Origin: Trichoderma breve
Taxonomy: Eukaryota > Ascomycota > Sordariomycetes > Hypocreales > Hypocreaceae
Assembly (NCBI RefSeq): GCF_028502605.1
Contig: NC_079233.1
Location: 6,448,001-6,512,000, forward strand
Length of the DNA stretch: 64,000 nucleotides
Direction of reading: 5' to 3'
Positions 13,022 through 23,250 of this stretch are shown here, one piece after another; within the stretch, counting starts at the first letter, position 1; each line of letters opens with the position of its first letter. Made by a program: the position numbers and the translations under genes. The notes under the pieces are model-generated. The model did no database searches and was not told where the DNA came from. It saw only the letters and a program-made list of their open reading frames with translations.

Positions 13022-14457
13022 AGTCAAGATGGATTCTGGAATACGACATTCTTGATAGTCAGCCGAGGGAGACAAGAGATAAGTCACGGTAGTAGTGGTC
13101 GTAGTGGTAGCGGCATTACTAAACGTGTTACTGTTGCTGTTGCTATTGTTGCTGCTACCTGTTGAAGGACCTCAGATAAGGTACCTACCTACCTCGTACT
13201 AAGCTACCTACGGATATAGTACAGTAGAGATATAAGAAAAAAGAAACAAAGAATAAGTCAAAGATATTGCGACATGACTGGGTGCAATGATTATTCAGCC
13301 TCAATATTGTAGGTATGCTCAATGGCGGTTGTCGGTTGATATCTGCGGGGTGCAATTGAAGAACCCGAGGATGCGGCTGAGTAGGGCAAGGCCATGCTTC
13401 TCCGCATCAGATCGAAGCGGCCTTCCCCGGGATCGTGGGATAGCCATAAGGCTTAAACAAAGGAAAATCCATGGATAATCAATCGAACACCAAGAATCCA
13501 AAAAGTTGGCATGTTTCCATAATTCTAATCCAATGAGCGGCCCTCGATGACGATCGTCGCCGGCGTCGCCACCGCCTTGTTGCGGTACTGCCGTTTGCTC
13601 GCCACAAGAATTTCTCTGCCAAGGTCTGCCTTTATCGAGCCGAGAGCCCAGTTGCCCAGCTTGCGCAGGACCGACCGCCATCACCGGACCGTAGCTGCCC
13701 TCTTTGTTGCCCCTCCCATGCATACCGTATTTTTGCTTTGTTCTTGCCCTTTCTTGCCGATTCCCGCACCGCCGAAGTCCAATCAGATCCACTTCCGTCT
13801 TCCACCGTCCCGAGGATTTCTCGCTCGGCTGCAGCGGGCCTAACCTGATCCGTGCTGGATGCTCCCTCTTGCGGAATAGCCTCCTCGATAGCCAAGATGA
13901 CTAAGTCCATGGAAGAGGGAGCCTCACAGCGAAAAAACGAAGAAAAACCTTTTCCGGCGAGGTCGCTTGCTCCGATGCCGAAGCTCCTCTTCTAAGCCCG
14001 TTCACATGCGAAGCTGCTCCTGAGGAAAAAACCCGCACGAACCCTCACGGCTGACTAGATTTTTTTTTTCTCTTAACCCCGGCCTCCATATAATTGCGAA
14101 TTCCCGCCCCCGGATCGTTTCGTTTCTTGATCATTTGCAAGAGTCATACTGTACAACGAAGATCCTGATCCCTTTTTTTCTTTTAATAGACGGCAGCGTT
14201 CTTTCATTTACTCCACTGGACCACACCTCGATCGGACATCGCTGAGACGAGTCACAGCGTCAGGCACGCACGCGGTTGATCACTGCCCTAGCCTAGATAA
14301 CATTGACGACATTGATTGGTTTTATCTTTGCCATCCGCGACCCGCCACCTGCATCGGAGCTTTTTCTTGATATAAACCAACAAACACCCTTTTCCCTCCT
14401 TTTCTCCCCCTTCGCTCATTTGCTTCCCCCAATACACCGACACACGAAAACGAAGCA
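13022..14457. other. Intergenic region upstream of the Ups2-like gene
   Basis: About 1.4 kb. It opens with a short G/T/A triplet-like low-complexity stretch (13080-13160, GTAGTAGTGG and GTTGCTGTTG type repeats) in the MAP2 3' flank. A candidate TATA-like element (CATATAATT, about 14087) and long pyrimidine-rich tracts (14050-14200 and 14380-14420) precede the next gene. Open frames at 13287-13910 on both strands have no recognisable protein features. Confidence 0.45.
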
Positions 14458-15021
14458 ATGAAGGTCTTTTCAAACCAAGTCACCTACGACTACTCGTGGG
14501 ACGAAGTGTCAACGGCCAACTGGCGCAAGTACGGCCCATGGAACAACAAGTCTGAGCACGTCATCGCCGTCGACACGCTCTCGCGACGAGTCGACCCCGA
14601 GACCGGCGTCCTGCGCACCGAGCGCCTCATCACATGCAAGCAGGCCGCCCCCGACTGGATCAAGTCGCTGCTGGGCGGCAACATGGAGGAGAGCTTCGTC
14701 TACGAGGCCAGCTACGTCGACCCGCAGAGCAAGACGGTCACAATGGTCAGCCAGAACCTGACGTGGAGCAACCTGGTCCGCGTGCAAGAGGAGGTCGTCT
14801 ACAAGCCCCTGAGCGACCACCAGACGCAGTTCATCCAGAGCGCCCGCATCACCGCCCTGTGCGGCGGCTGGCAGCGCATCAAGAACGGCATCGAGGACTC
14901 GCTGTGCACGCGCTTCAAGGAGAACGCCGTCAAGGGCCGCGAGGGCTTTGAGCGGGTTCTCGAGATGAGCCGCATCGTCTTTGCTGAAGAGAAGGAGAGG
15001 CTGCAGCAGCAGCTCATGTAA
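14458..15021 (+). CDS. UPS2: PRELI/MSF1-domain lipid-transfer protein, Ups2-like
   Basis: A single uninterrupted frame of 187 residues, matching a whole PRELI/MSF1 domain. The start MKVFSNQVTYDYSWDEV and the segments HVIAVDTLSR, RTERLITCKQ and WIKSLLGG follow the pattern of yeast Ups2 and the metazoan PRELID3/Slowmo group, not Ups1. In yeast, Ups2 with Mdm35 carries phosphatidylserine across the mitochondrial intermembrane space, supplying phosphatidylethanolamine synthesis. No cleavable presequence is visible, in keeping with Mdm35-dependent import. A helix at the C-terminus (EEKERLQQQLM) ends the protein, shorter than in yeast. A long CT-rich leader lies upstream. Assignment to the Ups2/Ups3 side is by motif similarity. 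Confidence 0.88.
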   Translation: MKVFSNQVTYDYSWDEVSTANWRKYGPWNNKSEHVIAVDTLSRRVDPETGVLRTERLITCKQAAPDWIKSLLGGNMEESFVYEASYVDPQSKTVTMVSQNLTWSNLVRVQEEVVYKPLSDHQTQFIQSARITALCGGWQRIKNGIEDSLCTRFKENAVKGREGFERVLEMSRIVFAEEKERLQQQLM

Positions 15022-15842
15022 ATTGCATGAGCTTCATCTTGCTCCAAAATGCCTCCAACATGACAAACCCAAACAAACAACAAACAACAACCCATCTCCA
15101 CTATAACGACCAAACTGTGTTTTTATCATCCTCTCTCCTTTGTTTGGGAAAGACACGGCGGCGGCATATATTTCTCTTTTGCTTTGTTATTTTTTCTGGC
15201 GCGGCGTCACGGTTACACAAAAAATGGGAAGAGGTACGAACAAAGAAACGAGAAGAGAAGGGGCCATCACGGCGAGACAAAAAAAGAAGACGAGGAAGAA
15301 AAGGATGGCCAGGGTTAATTCGGCTTTTATTTTGTTTGTGTTTTTTCATATATCCTCTACACTATCCTTGCTTTTTGGAGTGGAGGAGATACCAAGATTT
15401 TTTTTCTTCTGCTTTAGACAAAAATGGGGGAACGACGACTACATTTGTTTTCTGAGAACGGAAACAAGAAGGGATGTCCGCGCAGCATTAACTGTTTTTA
15501 CGCTCATGAAATCAGCGTGCGGGCGATGATAGATTTTTGTTTTTTATTGTTTTTGTCTTCTTTATAGAGACTAGAACATGTATATTTAGAAGGGGCGGCT
15601 AAGTGCTGCATATCTCCTATTTTTTGTTAGACGGCAATTCAACACTAGATGCCATGGCAAAAGATGCTTGTATTTCTTGGAATTGTGATTGTGATTACAT
15701 GTAGTTTGGACAATGCGTTTGGATAGAGTGACGTCGCTGTTATGACGTACTTGGATGTAGATTGTTAATCCTTGTCAGTTAATATCTCGGGAGACGAGAA
15801 GGGAGGAAACTCCTGGTCGGCAATGTGACCGATGCGATATAC

Positions 15843-16876
15843 TTCACAGCATTTTCAACCTCCCTCGAGGCTTCGAAGATCTCTGGCCTGTTTGTAGGCT
15901 CATGTGTGAAGTGTCTGATGAACGAGACCTGCACAGCATTTTGAACCTCACCCGAGGCCATGTAAGGTTCCACCCCAGGTTGTATTTGGGAGTTCATACC
16001 GATGTGTATATGTGTAGATGAGGCAGACTAGGCAGACGTGTGTTGGCGGTCTGCGGCTCGCGGCTTAACCCACGGTCCTATTTCACAGCACTTTTACGCT
16101 CTCTGAGAGCCTTGGATGTGTTCACCTAGCCTACTTGGGATGGAGATGTCTGTTTGCAATTCCATGGCGGTATATACGAAGCACCTACCTACGAGGTAGG
16201 TACTCCAGACACACAAGATATGAAGAAAGCTACCTAGCCCCGTGGTATGAGTTTTAGCCCTTTCGCGGGTCCAAATTGATGAAAAACAAAACCAAACCAG
16301 CCAGTAACCGTGTCTTTCACAGCATTTTTAGGCCCCCCCGAGACTGTTTTCAGCCTATTCATAGCTTCGTAGCGGCGGCAGTTACTTGTGCGGGACAAGA
16401 CGGACAAGACCAATAGAACCATAGCACATACAGAATCCTTGCAAATGCGCAGCAGCTGTGGCCACCTCGCATATTTCACAGCAATTTTAACCCTCCTCCA
16501 GACCACATCGCGGGGTAAGGAATAGGTAGGCTATTGCAGGCACTCTTCCATGGCAAATAGACAGGGATGAGACTGCATATAGATTCTGAAAAAGATGGAG
16601 GAAGATAAGAGTATACTCAATATTAATAGAGAGACAACAGTGGTTCTTTTCCAATCTAACACGACCCTGTAAATTAAAACTTGTTCAAGTGTCTTCTACT
16701 ACGGCTACTCTGGCTAGATCACTACCTTATTATCACCCAAGTAGTATTTGCCGTTGTTACTACTATCTCTAGTATCTTCTACTATCGCTATATTACTCTA
16801 GTAACTGTTCATATCTCTATATTACTCTAGTATCTGCTACTCCAGTCTACCCACAGCATTTCAGTCTCACTATGAC
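15843..16876 (+). repeat. Dispersed motif cluster TTCACAGCATTTTTAACC, left
   Basis: Six imperfect copies, all on the plus strand, begin near 15843, 15931, 16082, 16316, 16475 and 16851. The core is TTCACAGCATTTTTAACC, usually followed by a C-rich stretch and CGAGGC. Copies are 25-30 bases long and spaced about 90-375 bases apart, so they are interspersed, not tandem. Sequence between copies is not obviously related. The same motif recurs on the far side of the HNH gene. No family is recognised. Confidence 0.7.
16757..16836 (-). repeat. Minisatellite, left arm (about 30-bp units)
   Basis: Read on the minus strand, about three units start CAGATACTAGAGTAATATAG or a close variant (CAGTTACTAGAGTAATATAG; GATACTAGAGATAG), with variable ends. 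The same unit appears in the opposite orientation at 18736-18855, beyond the other end of the HNH gene, so the two arrays form inverted flanks. Confidence 0.7.
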
Positions 16877-16903
16877 CTGCTGATCCGTAATAGTTCCCTG
16901 TTT

Positions 16904-18476
16904 CTAAAAAGGCTCTTTAAAATCATCACCGGGCTGTCCATCTTCGTCCGTCTCCATCTCGACATCAGTTTCAATGTCAACATCAGTTTCAGCCTTGACA
17001 TCAGTTTCAATCATGACATCAGTTTCAATCATGACATCAGTTTCAATCTCGATCCCACCCTCAACCTCTTCCCTCCACCGCAACACCTCAGGATAGTTGT
17101 TCTCTTCTGAAACAGATGAACAAGTCTCGTCCTCGCTATAGTAATCCATGTATTTCTCATCATCCGACTCCTCCCAGGGTTCTCCAACTGCAGCGCCACA
17201 TATTGCAGCAACACGACGGAGATCCCATGACATCTTGAGGAGCTGGAAATTAGGTCTATGAGCCGGATTATCCGACTCTAAGGTAAAAGTTTAGCCTGTA
17301 TTAAGCCTCAAACCGCTTCCTCGATGAGCAGTTTTGTATCCCCAAGATTTACCTTGATTAATGCCACTTTGCGTCGTGAAAGTGCCGAAATCCGCTTCGA
17401 CAGAGTTGGGCTTGTAATTGCCCTCCCTAAGCCAGTGAAATTGAACGACAACGCCATTTTCTGTCTCTCCTATTGGTTTGAGCGCCATTTTGCAGTCATC
17501 GAACCAGGTATGAAGTAGGCCATTCATGGAGATTAGGTTTTGAGGAGATTCTATAATATTACGGTCCTTGATCAATGGAACGAGTTGCGTCACTGTATCT
17601 GCGTCCCAAAACATCTCGAGCATATCCGTTATCATAGTTGTATTTTCCGTTCCGTCGACGGGGAAAATATAAGCTTCGTGTGCGTCGGACATGCTGGTGA
17701 AACAGCATATATTGTTGTCTCGTCGCTTGCACTAATAATTGTTAGTAGGGTTATATGTCAACAATGGGCGGTCTAGGCACTCACAAGCTTCACTGCCTCG
17801 GACATTTGCGTATGATTTGGTGATTGAGCAGTCGGCGCTGGTTGAAGAATGATCGGTTGACTATTTGCCATCAATGGTGCCGCCGCTGACACTCCTTTTT
17901 GAGAGCCTCCTTTATTAACAACTGGAGAGCATAGGTTTAGTAAATAATCATTGACGAAGTTTACTATTGGCCAAGATTTCGACAAGGAGACATACATGCT
18001 TGGATGCCGTTTACACTCGTGATTTGCCATTGAGAAAGCATCTCATCGACTTCAGTCTGGTTTTTGCGATCATAGTAGCTATCCTCCAACGCAGCAAGTT
18101 TCGACTGTAAAACATGCACCGGGGCCACCATGAGGACTGCAAATAGCGCTGCATTAATCCCGCCGCGTGCCGACCAGCACGCAACACGTGTGATTCGGTA
18201 AAAAATGCCGCGCCGGATCTCGAAATCAGTCACATAATCATCAACGGGCTGTGTGTCGAGTCTGTCGCATACCAGATTATGGATGCCGTCAGGTGCTTTC
18301 TTGGCTAGGTCGATGAGAAATCCGAGTTCGTAGAGGTAGTGCAGCCTCTGCAGCTCCTGTACTTGGTCCTCGTTAAGACTCGTCAACTTACGTAGCTTCC
18401 AAAGCTTCTCCAATTGGGTCTTGTCGAGATTTGACATTAGCTCAAGTATGTTATCCTCAGGCGGCGGGGAATCCAT
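16904..18476 (-). CDS. Fungal HNH_2 nuclease-domain protein, possibly catalytically altered
   Basis: Four exons, 18476-17996, 17921-17785, 17731-17353 and 17277-16904, give 456 residues in continuous frame. Residues 1-160 are helical and charged (LDKTQLEKLWKLRKL; VDEMLSQWQ). The HNH_2-like region begins CKRRDNNICCFTS at 207, continues EAYIFPV near 225-231, then SPQNLISMNGLLHTWFDD at 268-285, and MALKP. The C-terminal part FQLLKMSWDLRRVAAICGAA matches the usual end of these fungal proteins. In other members as I know them, the IFPF motif is preceded by His; here it is Tyr227, with His224 three residues earlier. The acidic tail holds tandem ETD repeats. Such genes are numerous in filamentous fungi and of unknown role. 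It sits alone between repeat-rich flanks, which suggests an accessory locus. Confidence 0.82.
16961..17050 (-). repeat. In-gene tandem repeat, five 18-bp units
   Basis: Five consecutive 18-base units (plus-strand core GACATCAGTTTCAATCAT, two copies identical) encode a six-residue acidic unit of the form IETDVM in the C-terminal tail of the HNH protein. The unit length is a multiple of three, so copy-number change would keep frame. Confidence 0.9.
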
Positions 18477-18735
18477 GATGGCTCTTTATACTCGGGATTT
18501 TAGTCGATAGGTTAAAGATCGAAAAAGAATGGTAGAAGACTGAGGCGTAGATTCGCCCGGGGGGAGGAGTAGTTTATATAGACGGAATAGAAGAAGTAAA
18601 AAAGCCTTGCGAAGTTGAACCTTTGCAAGTGGCGTCTCGTGATTGAAAGCTTAGGGTTTGGTCATGGTCAACGGGAGATGTGGCTTGCCGTGAGCTGTTG
18701 TGACTAGAAGATGCAGGCTACCTTGGTGATAGCGC

Positions 18736-18855
18736 CAGATACCAGAGGGATATAGCTATAATAGCAGATACTGGAGGAACATAGACATAGTAGTAGGTAC
18801 TAGAGGAATATAGAGAATAGTAACAGATACTAGAGAAATATAGAAATAGGGATAG
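18736..18855 (+). repeat. Minisatellite, right arm (about 30-bp units)
   Basis: Four imperfect units begin CAGATACCAGAGGGATATAG, CAGATACTGGAGGAACATAG, GTACTAGAGGAATATAG and CAGATACTAGAGAAATATAG, each followed by a variable ATAG-rich end. A more degenerate unit may continue to about 18885. The unit is the reverse complement of that at 16757-16836. Confidence 0.75.
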
Positions 18856-19440
18856 ATACTACCTACTACGGTACAGGAATATAGGGACAATGACTTACTA
18901 GAAGAAAGTAGTGATAGTATCAGAGAGTGGCTATTTGCAGCATTATAAAATGTCAATATTATAACAACGATAATAAATGGCCTATGAACAAAAGCAAAAC
19001 GAATGGATTTTATTGTCAATAAAACGATATATTTCTGATCCCATCCCGCCACCCCAGTGGCTTCATAGAGTTCAAGCGTCGACAGGATGCAGAGGCAACG
19101 TCTTTTATTCATGTACCGCTGTTGAAGTACCTATCAGTCTATATAAACAGATGTGAGTCTATGTGTAGCTTATATAAATATGCATTTGGTGGAACAGCGC
19201 ATAACGGACTGCTTCGTAAGGATTCGCTTTGCTCAGGGGCTTCAAGTTCTGCAGGTTCTACCTTTAGTGGTAGCGATGATGGAATCAACTATTATTGGCG
19301 TCCTCTCTGCACGGAGTATACGAGTCCTGTCATGGCGTTTTGAGGTAATGCACCTCATGTTTCTTGTTCAATCAGTAAAAGACGATCTATTTTCATAAGT
19401 GTCTAACCCCGTGACCAAACCACACTGTATTTTACGAGTT

Positions 19441-19821
19441 TTCACAGCATTTTTAACCTCACCCGAGGGCTTCATCACACGCCCCGCTTCCCTCCTACTG
19501 CACGCCATCCCGGGCTCAGCCATTGACTTAATTCACAGCATCTTTAGTCTTCCAATACACATTGCAACTAATTTTATTGTTGCCACTCTGTTGCCGTTTT
19601 CACAGCATTCTAAGCCCTTTCGAGGCTCCATCTTTAGCCTAGTTGTGTGTAACCCCCTATTGCCATCCGGTGGACAAGGCCCCGGGAGAGGTTAAAAATG
19701 CTGTGAAATTGGGGGGCCCAAAAGGCTGAGAACCCGCCAGAAAAACAAGCCAATAAAACAAGCTTGAAGAAGAAAAACCACATTAGAAACACGGTTGCGG
19801 GGGCCTTAGATTTGCTGTGAA
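19441..19821. repeat. Dispersed motif cluster TTCACAGCATTTTTAACC, right
   Basis: Five copies: near 19441, 19532 and 19598 on the plus strand, and 19688-19709 and 19801-19821 on the minus strand. The 19441 copy (TTCACAGCATTTTTAACC then TCACCCGAGG) is close to the consensus, and the 19688 copy is its near-perfect reverse complement. They lie closer together (60-110 bases) than the left cluster, and the last ends about 140 bases from the sedolisin stop codon. Confidence 0.7.
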
Positions 19822-19958
19822 GAACTTACGGTCGAAGTGAATCAACTTCTCCTATTGGTCTGAACTACCGGCATACCCCTAGGTAGGCACCCCGTATAAA
19901 ACGGTATGGAACTGCAAACAGCTATCTCCAACTAAATATTCTCTCATCTAGCCGTCTC

Positions 19959-21978
19959 TTACACGCATGACAGATTCAGTAATTTGTCAAACAACGGCGT
20001 ACCCAATCCCGTCACTGGATCCCAACCCGGTACGGCGCTCCAGCCTGCATTGAGTATCACAGGCGATGCAGCACCTGACATGCTGATGCCGTCGCAGCCA
20101 ACTGACTTGGACTCCGTAATGCTGTCACTCTCGGGTTAGCATACTCCAAAGTATTATGAACAAGTTCAAGGGAAGTCCAGATCCGACGTACTCTGTAAAT
20201 GCATCATTACCAATACTGTAGATCCAGGGGTTCAAGAATCCCATAGAAGGCCGCCCTTCCCCGTGTCGATGATCATTGAGCAGGGCGATGAGAGCTGCAA
20301 ATGCCGGCGCAGACACACTGTATGCCATTGTCAGTCAACCCCAGCGCATGACGTATAAAAAAAGGGGGGGGGGGGAAACATGCCTTGTTCCGGTGAATGA
20401 GCTCTCATTTCCATGACTCCAAGATTGGAAGTTTACTCCCTGGGCCGCCACATCTGGGAATCCTCTCCCAGTAGGATTGTAGTAGTCCTTCCACTCCTCT
20501 CCATGCAACTCGAGGTATTTCCCAACAGTCTCATCCTGCCATTTCGGGCGATCGAAATAATCGGAAAAGCCACCCGACGAGAAATTAGCTGCTATTTCGG
20601 GGCTGATCTCGTAAGTGCCCCCTACACTCGTCACATAGGGGCACGTTGCAGGAAACGATGGCATAAACTTTTGCTTTTTCGTGCCATCATTCGACTGGCA
20701 TGACATGCCGGGGCCGATGTCGCCAGAAGATACGACAATGGAGACGCCACGGGTGCCAAGCTGTCCAAAAATGTCACAGACTTGCTGGGCGTACGCCTTG
20801 GGGAAAAGTTGCTCGTTGGCGCCGTAAGAGATGGATACCACGCTGGGTAGCTGGTCGTCGTCGAGATCCAGGAGGTGGCGGGCGAATTCGAGATATGGCT
20901 CGAGCGATTCGCTCTTTGTATCATTCAGGCTATGGTTGTATTTGTCAGTGCCTCCCTTTGAGGTGGAAGTTGGGCAGTCACGAAAAGAAGCAAAACTTAC
21001 TCCAGGTCCGGAACAATGTCGTGGTTATCACCGCCAGTTGCGTAAAAGCGTACCGGTATGTTGTATCCCAGCGAAATAGCGTACTCCATGTCCGCGTTTG
21101 CCTCCCCTTGCGAGGTATCGTTTCCCTGATGGTTTAACCCTCCGTTGACAGATTCGACGGAGAAGCTGGCGTTGGCTGCATAGGGTGCATAGTCGTTTAG
21201 AAATTTGGTGATTTGATCAAACTGAGCCGATTGCTAATATCAACATGTTAGTTTCTCTATTATAACATGGTGGAGTGTCCAAGCTGATATGACTTACTCC
21301 TACGAAACCGACTATGCCAAAGAGACTGCTTGTCGCAGGCTGCGCACGATAATCACCGACATGATACAACTTTCTCAAGCAGCCGGGGGTGATTGTCGAA
21401 TTGCATGCCGCCAAATCAACGGGAATCTCTATCTCGTTCTGCTTGGGGTCCGGGCCTGCGACAGGTAAATTGTCGATGGGATATGTCGCTGATACAGGTA
21501 TCGGGGCATACTGGATGGTCGTGACATGGGTTCCAACGTCCTCTGGCAGAGAAGAAACCGGTATCGTCTGTGAACCCAGAGTCGAGTTATAGCCAGAGCC
21601 CAACAGAGATTGAGCCTGTTCAACCTTGATCTCGGCGTGAATGAATTGCCCATCGCTCACAATATCAGCAGCAGCAATACCAGCCTTCAGCAGCCATCCC
21701 TTGACGGTATCGGTAGAGACTTGTCGGGGACGGAGCAGAGCTTTGGCTTCTTCTTGGCTAAGATACTTCCCGTATTTCTGGCTTGAGGGGTCAGATACTT
21801 GATGGAGAGTCTGCTCGAGGAGTTCGCGACCATCTGGTTGCAAAGCAATGGCAACTTTGGCAAAATTTGCTGGCTGGACCTCCTCTCGAATCACGAGTGG
21901 TTCCGCCGTTGGGTGTGAAGTGACCACGGTACCAATACCGAGAAAGAGCAGAAGTGCTCTCATCTTGAGTGCTGCCAT
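19959..21978 (-). CDS. Secreted sedolisin (S53) tripeptidyl-peptidase-like
   Basis: Five exons, 21978-21298, 21233-21001, 20929-20384, 20317-20192 and 20121-19959, give 582 residues. A signal peptide lies at the N-terminus (MRALLLFLGIGTVVTSHP, after an alternative upstream Met), then the S53 pro-domain (residues about 25-190), then the catalytic domain. Visible family residues are Glu271 and Asp275 in GEANADMEYA, the oxyanion Asp in SSGDIGPG, and Ser487 in TGTSVSAPAF, with the calcium-site segment FTDITESKSVGCDG and PGWDPVTGLGTP near the end. It would release peptides from extracellular protein at acid pH. The third intron (20383-20318, 66 nt) has a GC donor (AAG then GCATGT), splits the codon of Ser487 and contains a run of 12 C on the coding strand. 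Confidence 0.93.
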
Positions 21979-23250
21979 CGAGATTCAGTTCAAAGAGGCT
22001 CTGGACGTTTGAAGACGTCGTTCCTTGGGGAGAAGAGTGTTTTCCGAATGGAAGTGGGAATGATGCTGCAAATATATTATTACGCTGGATAACTAGGCTA
22101 CAGGCCAAGTTGTTATACTACATGTACATCTATATGTAACTTAATATTTATAATGGCAAACCCCTCTGTAAAACACCGATACAATAGAAGGCGAAATAGG
22201 TGTCGCAGGTTACCTTGCTATAGCAGTATAAGTAGACAGGTAAATTACAGTACTACACTTTGAGTTTTACCATATTCAATTCCACCATTTAGCACTTCTT
22301 GGCAGCCTGCCAGTCTATGGCACGGTGCCGGCAGGGGCCCGAGAATTCGGAACGGGCCACCCCAAGGCACGGTACCAGACCTCAATAGGTTTCACTATGG
22401 TAGGTAAATAAGGAGTATATACCTATCCATTTTGACAAACAAATCTACAATAAAGAAACAGTACTCGAAAACGCGCCTGGGCCATCGGTATAATACAGTA
22501 TACCTCACTACATTTAATTAAAGAGAAGTATTACAGGGTTCTTGGCCTTACAGAGAGTCGTTATTCGAAACAGATAAGGACCTAGCTTGCGAATTCAATG
22601 CAAGGAGTACTTGGAGCGAATTTCTTTCAGAGGGTTCCTAGGTTTTTCTTCCCCAGAGGGCTTTCCCCAGGGTTTTCCTATATCAGCCGGCGTGTCTAGA
22701 ATGGCTACTATGTATTAGAGGGAGCGACAATACGTATACCTGGCTCGGCCCGGCCCAATGGCCAATGGCATACTCGTGATGACGGTTCATAAGCGTTATG
22801 TAATTATTAGAAGCTTCCAAGTAGGATGATTAGATGTTAAAACGGGTAAAGACAATAGACGGCGTCCTAGTATTACGTTTTCCAGCATTATATTTGCCAT
22901 GTAAAGGCCGCGAGACAAATCACATCCATGGCGATGATGATGTGAGAGAACTTCAGCCATGTGGAGACAAGCTAGTGCAAGGAACAGATCGTGCATTAAC
23001 TCCGCTGGCTGACAGCCACTGTTTCGATCTGACTTTTCCCAAAAAGGTCATGCAAGATTGGCTTCCTGGACGGAGATTTTTTGTAAAATCCGGAGTGCAA
23101 ATCGTTGATCGTTCGGATCATAATGAGTCTCTTCGGCGATAATATCGCCATAATATCGCCGGGAATGGTTACATGTATAAAGGAGCTCGATGAGAGAGTC
23201 GGAAGATTTGAAAGCCTCATCGTAACAACAGCTCATAAGTTCAGATCAAA
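21979..23250. other. AT-rich intergenic region
   Basis: About 1.3 kb between divergent sedolisin and dehydrogenase genes. Much of 22100-22560 is AT-rich with many TA steps, interrupted by GC islands (22320-22380). This could be an old, mutated repeat, but no open frame or terminal repeat supports a specific element. Confidence 0.45.

Larger units (their letters stand above)
15022..16903. other. Intergenic spacer with dispersed repeats, left flank of HNH locus
   Basis: About 1.9 kb with no supported gene. The first 500 bases are presumably Ups2 3' flank. From 15843 onward it carries six copies of a short motif and then an inverted minisatellite, both listed separately. Open frames at 15779-15997 and 16234-16506 run through the repeats and are not credible proteins. 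Confidence 0.55.
18477..19958. other. Intergenic spacer, right flank of HNH locus
   Basis: About 1.5 kb. The first 250 bases are the HNH gene promoter. The right minisatellite and right motif cluster, listed separately, occupy most of the rest. The frames at 19122-19398 and 19399-19695 cross the repeats and have no protein signal. Confidence 0.55.
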
